The notes beneath the pieces were generated by a model. That model worked only from the letters and a program-made list of their open reading frames with translations. It did not search any database and was not told the DNA's origin. From Flavobacteriales bacterium UBA5692 (lineage in GTDB: Bacteria > Bacteroidota > Bacteroidia > Flavobacteriales_D > Sanyastnellaceae), in the NCBI GenBank assembly GCA_002420235.1, contig DIHQ01000123.1, forward strand, positions 1 to 13,456: DNA of 13,456 nt, read 5' to 3'. The position numbers and the translations under genes are program-made. Of this stretch, positions 5,522-11,876 are shown in pieces. Each line of letters starts with the position of its first letter. The stretch's first letter is position 1.

Positions 5522-8092
5522 TCACAGGCAGACTGCGCCATAATTTGAAAGCATGAAAAGCAAATCGGACACGCTGACCGTAGAATCATCATCTAGATCT
5601 GCAGTGCATACCACTGCACAGCCAAACTCTGCCAACAACAACAGGACATCCATTACGCTTACGGTGAAATCGCCATTGATGTCTCCAGGGCACCCGCACG
5701 GCTCACAACTGCCATCGTCGTAGGTCGAAGTCGGATCATAATTACATGCCAAAGGATTGGTGCAACCGGCTGCACACGTCCCTGAGATATTTGCATCGAG
5801 CCATGCAAGGCGAGCGTCAATCCAATCGCGCATGAAGGACATTTCTTCTGCATAGGTCGCCCCAATAAAGGCGTTTGGCCAAACGTATTGACCGAGCCGA
5901 GGCCAGCGTGTATGATCTCGGATTTGAGCTTCACCTAAAAGGTTTTCAACCGAATCAATAGTGGCGTGGATGTTCTCGTCACTCCAAGCTCCACCGCGGT
6001 ATTGTTCCCATCGGCACTTGGTCAAATCCCGGTAGTTGGGATCTTCAAGTAGGCGCTCCCACCAGAATGGATTCGCCCCACCGCATGGCGTATTGACTTC
6101 GAACCCTTCCGCGTTGGCTGCATCGCAATAATTCGCATTGCCAAGTGCCAAGTTGTAATCCCACCAGGGGCCCATGACGATGTTGCCACCATCGCTATCC
6201 TTCTCCTTATAGAAATAGGTGCTCAACCGGTAGCCGTCGATGTTCTTGGACAGTTCATTTATGAGGTAGAGGTCGATAAAAGAGAGCACATCGATGAAGG
6301 GCGCATAACCGATCTCTGGGTCAGCAAAATCTGGTCCAGCCAAGGCATTTTCAAAAGCGGTAATGTGCTCTTCAATGTATGCTTGCTGCAACGGATGTAA
6401 CTCGTCGACTTCTGGTTTGTGGTACTGTATGACCAACTCTTCACCACCGATGGTGGGATGTGGAGATGACCATCCGCCTCCGAAATCGCCCGTGAACTTA
6501 TCGACCTTCAGGAGGTATCCACCGGTGAGTTCATTGCCTGCTGTATCGCTGGGCAAAAGGGTAGCGATGTCCACACGATTCACATCACGTTTGATGTTCT
6601 CCATCAGCATATATACTCCGCGGTAGTCTTCGTTAATGAATAATTCACAGTATCGACGTCGTGACGTATACCGACCTAGCTGAGCACCCATTTCGAATAC
6701 AATTGTGTTTCGCATCAGGGTTTTGTCGGTGTACGGACCATGAAGAATCCAGTCGTTTTCGGGTGGCATGCCGAGTAGAGAAATATTGTTGTTTTCTCCT
6801 GAAGATGTCTGTGTTTCCAACGCATAGGATTTCTTTGGAAACATCTGTGAGGATGAACCTCGAATTTCAATTGAGATTTGACCGTCGTAGTCAGTTGGTG
6901 CATCGCCAGCTTGGTTCAGTCCCGAGGGGTTATTGATAATTACCATGGAACCAATGATGCGCGGATCATCGGGAATGGCACCTGGCGTGGTGATTTCAAT
7001 GATGGGGAGGTTGGATTCAGTAAAGTAGACGCAGCTGCCATCTTCTTCCGTCGCTGCGGGGAGGTAGTTCAATGCTTCAGGGTCGGTGCATCCTAGCACT
7101 GCTGAGCAAGTCCCATCGGTCGTGCATTGGGCGAAACAGGTGCTTACAATGTGCGGAGCCGTTATGTTTTCCAGCATGCGGTCATTGTAATTCTCTGGAT
7201 GTGCGCAAGGCAGACCGGCGATGTTTTCCTTGCAGCTCCAATTGCTGCAGTTGCCGTTAAGGAAAGTATAGTAGCCAGAAAATCCGTGAGGCACGTCGAT
7301 TGTAGTCGTCCAAATTCCATCGCCATCGGAGTCCGACATGGGGTGATCTCCGGGAGTTCCAAAATATGAGCCGCCCGCTACGTATACGCCTTCGGGTGAT
7401 ACGTCTTCGTTGGCCATATTAACTTCAAAAGTTACAGGATGCTCATCGCCAAATGAGTCGTCCAGCCAGTCCGGTGCACTTTCATAACCGATTCCTTCCT
7501 CAGGAGCCCCTGCGAAAAGAAAAGGCCGGCCTGTCAAGTCTGATGAACTCAAGCTGACGTTGTGCAATTGAATGGCTAGGGTATTCAGCCCGTTTTGCAG
7601 CAATGCGAGGTCGACAGGGTAAGAATCAGGGATACCTCCTTGGTAAAGTACAGCCTCATGGTCTGTTGCAAGGGCTTGATTCCAACCCACAAATTCGCCT
7701 GGAAGGCCAGTATTCCCCCGTGCAATTTCCACGCCATTGAGGTAGGCAACGAATCCATCGTCGTAATCCATGAAAAACTGAGCATCTAACCACATTTCGA
7801 TGTTGTTAACATCGAACGTGCGACGGAGATACAGCGAGGGGGTGGCGGGCACAGTCGTCGCATCGTCCCCATCGGAATAACCAAATCCCGAAGGTCCGAT
7901 AGGCCAAGCTGCATCGTAGAATCCGGGATTCTTCCAAGCTTCGGGCGGTTCTGCGTTGGGTACCCAATAGCGCCAGATGGAACCATCCTCAATGACCGCC
8001 TCCCAATGGTGGACATCCTGTCCTAAGGAAATGGCAGGAAATGCACACCCGAAAAGGACTAACATTTGGAAGACGGATTGAATACGGGGCAT
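5522..8092 (-). CDS. Large secreted multidomain CotH-kinase-family protein with C-terminal dockerin-like module
   Basis: This is 856 residues. The order is signal peptide (1-25); a galactose-binding-like sandwich (~30-195) with LYLRRTF and DYDDGFVAYLNG; a CBM48-like or E-set domain (~219-313) with VTFEVNM and SDGDGIWTTT; a Cys-rich repeat (334-354); a CotH domain (~362-768) with IEIRGSSSQMFPKKSY, NDWILHGPYTDKTLMRN, FINEDYRGVYMLMENIK and MGPWWDYN; a second Cys-rich repeat (776-796); and a dockerin-like pair of calcium loops (803-854). No T9SS type A tail is recognisable. CotH kinases phosphorylate extracellular or coat proteins, and this architecture suggests a cell-surface or secreted enzyme assembled through its terminal module. 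It is first in an apparent operon with the CotH-T9SS gene. Signal peptide and domain content support the start. Confidence 0.87.
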   Translation of the reverse strand: MPRIQSVFQMLVLFGCAFPAISLGQDVHHWEAVIEDGSIWRYWVPNAEPPEAWKNPGFYDAAWPIGPSGFGYSDGDDATTVPATPSLYLRRTFDVNNIEMWLDAQFFMDYDDGFVAYLNGVEIARGNTGLPGEFVGWNQALATDHEAVLYQGGIPDSYPVDLALLQNGLNTLAIQLHNVSLSSSDLTGRPFLFAGAPEEGIGYESAPDWLDDSFGDEHPVTFEVNMANEDVSPEGVYVAGGSYFGTPGDHPMSDSDGDGIWTTTIDVPHGFSGYYTFLNGNCSNWSCKENIAGLPCAHPENYNDRMLENITAPHIVSTCFAQCTTDGTCSAVLGCTDPEALNYLPAATEEDGSCVYFTESNLPIIEITTPGAIPDDPRIIGSMVIINNPSGLNQAGDAPTDYDGQISIEIRGSSSQMFPKKSYALETQTSSGENNNISLLGMPPENDWILHGPYTDKTLMRNTIVFEMGAQLGRYTSRRRYCELFINEDYRGVYMLMENIKRDVNRVDIATLLPSDTAGNELTGGYLLKVDKFTGDFGGGWSSPHPTIGGEELVIQYHKPEVDELHPLQQAYIEEHITAFENALAGPDFADPEIGYAPFIDVLSFIDLYLINELSKNIDGYRLSTYFYKEKDSDGGNIVMGPWWDYNLALGNANYCDAANAEGFEVNTPCGGANPFWWERLLEDPNYRDLTKCRWEQYRGGAWSDENIHATIDSVENLLGEAQIRDHTRWPRLGQYVWPNAFIGATYAEEMSFMRDWIDARLAWLDANISGTCAAGCTNPLACNYDPTSTYDDGSCEPCGCPGDINGDFTVSVMDVLLLLAEFGCAVVCTADLDDDSTVSVSDLLFMLSNYGAVCL
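5531..5686 (-). other. Dockerin-like pair of calcium-binding loops at the protein C-terminus
   Basis: Residues ~803-854 hold two EF-hand-type loops: DINGDFTVSVMD (ligands D804, N806, D808, T810, D815) and DLDDDSTVSVSD (D832, D834, D836, T838, D843). Each is followed by a helix rich in leucine (LLLLAEFG and LLFMLSNYG). All five expected side-chain ligands are present in both loops, matching type I dockerin spacing. The two loops are flanked by paired cysteines. No cohesin is visible in the window. Confidence 0.8.
5705..5767 (-). repeat. Second Cys-rich protein repeat (same type)
   Basis: This segment encodes residues 776-796 and has the same spacing as the copy at 334-354, ending in YDDGSC. 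It carries one extra cysteine in place of leucine (ACNY instead of ALNY). It directly precedes the dockerin-like module. Confidence 0.75.
7031..7093 (-). repeat. First Cys-rich protein repeat (GCxxPxAxNYxPxAxxxDGSC type)
   Basis: This segment encodes residues 334-354 of the 856-residue CotH protein. It follows the pattern GC-T-[DN]-P-x-A-x-NY-x-P-x3-x2-DGSC, with Cys at 335 and 354. The same pattern recurs at residues 776-796, so the CotH domain is bracketed by the two copies. Such short modules recur in secreted Flavobacteriales proteins; I take them as disulphide-closed linkers, which is inference. Confidence 0.75.
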
Positions 8093-8161
8093 GCTCTAAG
8101 ATACCGAATTTTGAAGCGCATCGGCCTTGAACATAGCCAAATCTGCTGATGTTGATAGGAC

Positions 8162-8326
8162 GTGGGTCGTAAACGTGATTTGAAAAATGTGCATTCCAAA
8201 CGTCCCCCCTCGTACAATCCAAAGGACCCGGAGGATTTGAACGAATGGGGAGAAGAGCTGGAGCAAATGACCTCGCGTCGTCGCCTGCACAATGAGCGCC
8301 ACCGGCCAAACGAAGCAGATACCTGA
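8162..8326 (+). CDS. Candidate small basic protein (54 aa), GTG start
   Basis: An open frame of 54 codons starts at GTG (8162), four bases after an in-frame TAG (8156-8158), and ends at TGA (8324-8326). The predicted product begins MGRKRDLKN, contains KRPPSYNPKDPEDLNEW and ends in an Arg/His-rich segment followed by NEADT. It is strongly charged and has no membrane segment or signal peptide. Codon choice looks like real coding sequence. There is a Shine-Dalgarno-like AGGA just before the start, but its spacing of one base is too short to count as strong support. It is divergent from the CotH operon, with 69 bases between the two starts. I do not recognise the family. A nucleic-acid-binding or ribosome-associated role would fit the charge but is speculation. 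Confidence 0.5.
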   Translation: MGRKRDLKNVHSKRPPSYNPKDPEDLNEWGEELEQMTSRRRLHNERHRPNEADT

Positions 8327-8430
8327 GGCGTTTTTGAACAATTCAATCGTTCATACTTGCTTGGGAGTGATGTGAATTACTGCCTCGTGCTTAATATGTT
8401 GTCCTCATCTAACGTTCAATTCTGCACATC
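8327..8430. promoter_or_regulatory. Upstream region of the membrane-protein gene
   Basis: These 104 bases separate the small ORF from the membrane protein start at 8431. They are AT-richer than the flanks and probably contain the promoter, but I find no perfect TAnnTTTG plus TTG pair. The closest candidate, TATGTTG at ~8395-8401, is incomplete. Confidence 0.25.
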
Positions 8431-8880
8431 ATGAATCCATTGGTCATAGTCGCGGGTATTCCCACTGCTCTTGCGCTGTTTGGGGTCATCCGTAAGAACC
8501 GGATGATTTTTCTTCTGGGCTATTTTCTGTATGCCCTCATAGTTGTTCCAAACGAATTCATCACCTACAATGCAACAGGTGAGGTGGCTCATTTGGCATA
8601 CACCTTCCTCTGGGGAGTTCAAGCCGTGTTAGCATTCCCCAATCGATTGAATTACGATGGGACGAAGGTGTTCAAGTCTTTTGGTGTCAAGTTCTTTTTG
8701 TCATTGAGCGCCATCAACTTATTTGGTGTATTCCTCATTCAGGCGATGCCGGCGAGCTTAGAATTGACAGAAACCACCAAAAGCATTGCAGCAGCTTACC
8801 ACGGCATTCTCGCGGTGCTGCCTCTGGTAGGAGTGTTCTTGATGACGACCGATCGTATTCCGGTTAAGGCCAATGATTAA
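8431..8880 (+). CDS. Hypothetical multi-pass integral membrane protein (149 aa)
   Basis: I do not recognise this family. The protein has about five hydrophobic stretches suited to membrane helices: ~3-20, 25-44, 52-69, 82-105 and 117-139. Short polar connections lie between them (RKNR after the first; NRLNYDGTKV between the third and fourth). There is no signal peptide cleavage site, consistent with an inner-membrane protein whose first helix acts as anchor. No catalytic or transporter signature is visible. The gene stands alone, with a likely intrinsic terminator immediately downstream. It faces the amidase gene convergently. Confidence 0.75.
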   Translation: MNPLVIVAGIPTALALFGVIRKNRMIFLLGYFLYALIVVPNEFITYNATGEVAHLAYTFLWGVQAVLAFPNRLNYDGTKVFKSFGVKFFLSLSAINLFGVFLIQAMPASLELTETTKSIAAAYHGILAVLPLVGVFLMTTDRIPVKAND

Positions 8881-8901
8881 CTAGCCGACAACGACTCGAT
8901 T

Positions 8902-8934
8902 CCCATTTCCGTCCGTGGAATTGGGGGCTTTTTC
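8902..8934 (+). terminator. Likely rho-independent terminator after the membrane-protein gene
   Basis: CCCATTTCC (8902-8910) pairs with GGAATTGGG (8917-8925), leaving a 6-nt loop and a single T-T mismatch. The sequence GGCTTTTTC follows, giving a run of five T residues. It lies 21 bases after the 8880 stop. On the opposite strand no T tract follows the stem, so it is directional for the plus-strand gene. Confidence 0.5.
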
Positions 8935-8941
8935 ACCGCTG

Positions 8942-10579
8942 TCATGGGGCACGCCGATGCCTGGATGTCACTTCATACGCAGCGGCTATTCCTAATAGGC
9001 GCTCCTCTTCGTGGCTGGGAGCGAAAAAGGTTAGGCCAGCCGGTTCTCCTTTCGCATGATACCCCATGGGTACCGTAATTCCTGGGTAGTAAGCCACAGC
9101 GGCATAGGCTGCATGGTAGTTGTTGATCGATAGAACCGCATCGAGGCTATGTTCTTCCATGGGCTCGTCAAAAAACCGTCGGCCTGCCGAGTGAAGCCGC
9201 TGGATAAGGCTGTCCAATTCTCCTTTCGAAATGGGGTCAGCCACAATGCCTTCGAATCGGGCTTGTCCATACGGCATGTTCAACACACTGTCCTGGCGGT
9301 TAAAGGCCATGGCACCGGCAATGTCCATTCCCGCGAATTCTTTTGCTGCTGCAGTGTTGAAATAGTGTGGGAGATCGCGAATCATGTCACCATTCAATAC
9401 CGATAAAAATCCATCGAGGCTAACTTCAGGCGGGGCGATTTCTATGACTTCGGCACCTCCGTCACGCAATGCATCAATGGCCTTAGAATACAAGGAATCG
9501 ACTTCCAACAATGCCGTTATAGCTCCCAACCGTTTTCCATGCAATGTGCCTGTTTCTATTGCCTGCAAAAAACTGCGTTTTTCAGGAGCTTCAGAGGTGA
9601 TGGCATCCGCCTCGTCTTTTCCGTACATGGCGTCCAGCAAGATAGCATTATCGATGACGTTTTTGGTCATGGGTCCAGGTGTGTCCAAGGTGCTCGAGAT
9701 GGGTACGATTCCATTCCGGCTGGCCAATCCAATTGTAGGCTTTAAGCCGACTACGGAATTCAGGCTCGAAGGGGAGAGAATTGAACCCGAAGTTTCGGTA
9801 CCAATCGCAGCGGCTGCGTAGTTCGCTGCCACAGCGGCTCCGCTTCCGGAGCTGGAGCCACCAGTTTCAAATTCTCCTCGGCCGTAAGGGTTGAGGGTTT
9901 GCCCGCCGACTGCGCTGTACCCCAGTGGGCAGTTGTCACAGAAGAAGTATGCCCACTCGCTCAAATTCACCTTGCCTAGAATCAAGGCACCTTTTAAAGC
10001 CAATTGGTCCACGATGAAGGCATTAGAGGGCGGGAAATGGCCGGCCAACAATGCGGCGCCGGCCGTGGTGGGCATGTTTGCAGTGTTGATGTTATCCTTG
10101 AGCATGATGGGTATGCCGTAAACTGGATGGAATGCTTCTTTTCGCTGGCGATCCATATGCTTTGCTTCCTCGATGGCGTTAGGATTCAGAGCAACTACAG
10201 CGTGGAGGGTGGAGTTGGAGTCGGACTCCATTTGTCGCATGCGATAGAGGTAGAAGGTCGTCAGGTCCTCGTACGTCATTCGACCGGACGCCACGTGGCC
10301 CTGCAGGGTGGGGATGTCTTGCTCAAGGATGAGGGGTTCGAGTTCAGAGTAACGAGCTTCACTGAATCGATTCAGGTCCGCCTCGAAAGGCGCCCAGAGT
10401 TGGTTTTTGTCCTGAAACTTCGATTGGACGAGTTGGTAACGCATCCTTACGTTTTCATTCTTCGCATGCGCTGCGATAATGGCAGTTTCGTCGTAACGCA
10501 CCCAGTGTTCGACGGATGATTCAGTAGTGTTGCATGCCGTAAGGAGTAGTATAGCGGCTAAGGCGAAATAGAACTTCAT
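8942..10579 (-). CDS. Amidase-signature (AS) family lipoprotein
   Basis: The chosen protein is 545 residues with a lipoprotein signal (MKFYFALAAILLLTAC; lipid Cys16). The AS core begins about residue 80. The visible Ser-cisSer-Lys triad is Lys161 in GIPIMLKDNI, cis-Ser242 in the GGSSSGSG motif, and nucleophile Ser266 in GTETSGSI; the 24-residue Ser-Ser spacing is that of the family. VVGLKPT and TPGPMTKNV follow, as expected. AS enzymes hydrolyse amides, ureas and peptide C-terminal amides, and the substrate here is unknown. The lipobox suggests a periplasmic or outer-membrane location. The longer frame beginning at 10672 would overlap the upstream GH16 gene by about 83 bases and lacks a signal, so I use 10579. 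The gap to GH16 is then 10 bases, so co-transcription is likely. A CDNC pair (214-217) is unusual in position but not clearly functional. Confidence 0.9.
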   Translation of the reverse strand: MKFYFALAAILLLTACNTTESSVEHWVRYDETAIIAAHAKNENVRMRYQLVQSKFQDKNQLWAPFEADLNRFSEARYSELEPLILEQDIPTLQGHVASGRMTYEDLTTFYLYRMRQMESDSNSTLHAVVALNPNAIEEAKHMDRQRKEAFHPVYGIPIMLKDNINTANMPTTAGAALLAGHFPPSNAFIVDQLALKGALILGKVNLSEWAYFFCDNCPLGYSAVGGQTLNPYGRGEFETGGSSSGSGAAVAANYAAAAIGTETSGSILSPSSLNSVVGLKPTIGLASRNGIVPISSTLDTPGPMTKNVIDNAILLDAMYGKDEADAITSEAPEKRSFLQAIETGTLHGKRLGAITALLEVDSLYSKAIDALRDGGAEVIEIAPPEVSLDGFLSVLNGDMIRDLPHYFNTAAAKEFAGMDIAGAMAFNRQDSVLNMPYGQARFEGIVADPISKGELDSLIQRLHSAGRRFFDEPMEEHSLDAVLSINNYHAAYAAVAYYPGITVPMGYHAKGEPAGLTFFAPSHEEERLLGIAAAYEVTSRHRRAP

Positions 10580-10589
10580 TCGACACAAA

Positions 10590-11765
10590 TTATTGAAATA
10601 CCCGAACGTAGTCCACAGCCATGTACTGCGGGAATTCCGTGGTTTCGTCCGGGTACCCGGGCCACTCACCACCTACAGCAATATTTAAAATGAAGAAGAA
10701 CGGGTTATCGAATGGATAGTTCTGATTACCACTTACGGTTTGGTCAATGCTGAAGAATTCGACATCGTCCAAATACCATGTTATACCTTGCTCGTTCCAA
10801 TCAATTGAAAAGACGTGGAATTCGTCCGAGAATGTTTGTCCAAAAGAAATACTCGTCCCTTGTCCCGTGAATTGATGCTGCGTGTAGTCGTCCCCGTAGT
10901 GAACAGTGCCATGCACGTAGTTAGGAGACGACCCAATCAATTCCATGATATCGATTTCGCCACATGCAGGCCACCCAGCAGTAGGGAAATTGGCACCGAG
11001 CATCCAAATGGCGGGCCAAATGCCCTGGCCTTTTGGCAATAAGGCGCGGACGTCGATCCGACCGTATTGGAATTCCTGCAGATCGATGGACTTCATCCGT
11101 GCCGAAGTGTAATAGTTCCCTTCGTTCTTGGCGACAATCATGAGGTTGCCGTCATGGACGTATGAATTTTGGCTATTTGAGGTGTAGAGTTGCAACTCTT
11201 GGTTGCCCCAACCGTGCGCACCCAAGTCATATGTCCAGTTGTTCAGGTTGATTTCACTTTCATCGAATTCGTCCGACCAAACTAGGGACTTGCCACTGTA
11301 GCTATCCGCGGAGACGTATCCTTCCGTTGTCACTTGTATTGCGGTATCGTCGTTCCGAATGGTCCCTAATGCTTGTTGGCTTCCGTTGAGAAAAACCCCA
11401 TTCTGCGATTGGGTAAGGACCACGCGAAATTGTTCGTCTTCTTCGATATACTCATCGATGACAATCTCTACAATTATTGTGGCTGAGGTCTCTCCTGGGG
11501 CAAAGGACACCGTACCCGATGCCGGTAAGAAGTCTTCACCCTCGATGGCGGTTAATGAATTGGTTTCGTAATGAACGGTGACTTCACGGTCGGTACTTCG
11601 ATCCAGAACCAGTGGAAATTCGAAGGTGGAGTTTTCGGGGGATTCCAGTGCGCTCACGTCGATGGGGAAGTAAATGTTGGGCACTACACTTGGCGTATCA
11701 TCCTTGCCGCATTGAAAGCACACAGCAGCTATGAGTAGAAGTGCGAGTTTTGAGAGTTTGGACAT
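10590..11765 (-). CDS. Surface-exposed GH16 beta-glucanase (laminarinase-like) lipoprotein with Calx-beta domain
   Basis: From the chosen start this is 391 residues. Cys19 follows an N-terminal hydrophobic stretch. The residues after it are GKDD, matching the K-(D/E)2 lipoprotein export signal that directs Bacteroidota lipoproteins to the cell surface. A Calx-beta-type domain (~30-140) shows EGEDF, GTVSFAPGE and TIRNDD. The GH16 domain (~160-391) has the catalytic motif GEIDIMELIG with nucleophile Glu270, Asp272 and acid/base Glu275, plus WPAIWMLG before it and AVDYVRVFQ at the end. GH16 enzymes cleave beta-1,3 or beta-1,3/1,4 glucans and some galactans; the ExDxxE spacing and flanks favour laminarinase-type activity, by inference. 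It leads a two-gene unit with the amidase and is divergent from GH5. A start 24 bases upstream (11789) overlaps the -7 element and is unlikely. Confidence 0.92.
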   Translation of the reverse strand: MSKLSKLALLLIAAVCFQCGKDDTPSVVPNIYFPIDVSALESPENSTFEFPLVLDRSTDREVTVHYETNSLTAIEGEDFLPASGTVSFAPGETSATIIVEIVIDEYIEEDEQFRVVLTQSQNGVFLNGSQQALGTIRNDDTAIQVTTEGYVSADSYSGKSLVWSDEFDESEINLNNWTYDLGAHGWGNQELQLYTSNSQNSYVHDGNLMIVAKNEGNYYTSARMKSIDLQEFQYGRIDVRALLPKGQGIWPAIWMLGANFPTAGWPACGEIDIMELIGSSPNYVHGTVHYGDDYTQHQFTGQGTSISFGQTFSDEFHVFSIDWNEQGITWYLDDVEFFSIDQTVSGNQNYPFDNPFFFILNIAVGGEWPGYPDETTEFPQYMAVDYVRVFQ

Positions 11766-11786
11766 GTTTTCAGGCAGGGTTTGGAA

Positions 11787-11794
11787 CAAAATTA
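11787..11794 (-). promoter_or_regulatory. Bacteroidota -7 element for the GH16-amidase unit
   Basis: On the minus strand this reads TAATTTTG, a perfect match to TAnnTTTG. It would place transcription start about 15 bases upstream of the ATG at 11765, a short leader as is common in this phylum. A clean -33 TTG at 17-23 bases is missing. It overlaps the alternative start codon at 11789 and so argues for 11765. Confidence 0.4.
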
Positions 11795-11848
11795 AAGGCT
11801 AGTTTCGAGCCGCTTGAGTACCGCAAAAGGTTGTATTTTTCTCCAACA

Positions 11849-11856
11849 TAAATTTA
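11849..11856 (+). promoter_or_regulatory. Possible -7 element for the GH5 gene
   Basis: TAAATTTA matches seven of eight bases of TAnnTTTG and lies 20 bases before the GH5 start. A TTG occurs at 11831-11833 but only 15 bases upstream, shorter than the usual 17-23. The call is therefore tentative. Confidence 0.25.
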
Positions 11857-11876
11857 GTGAACCAAATCGGAGGGAG

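Noticed and set aside
8059..8346. Minus-strand frames of 81-106 codons upstream of the large CotH gene
   Set aside because: They are antisense to the better-supported small GTG-start ORF and their Cys/Arg-rich products look non-coding.
10004..10519. Plus-strand 171-codon frame opposite the amidase
   Set aside because: It is antisense to the amidase N-terminal half, whose product is well conserved in motif order; the antisense product is low-complexity Val/Arg/Gly-rich sequence.
10580..10672. Upstream extension of the amidase gene to 10672
   Set aside because: It overlaps the GH16 3' end and would bury the lipobox signal peptide 31 residues in.
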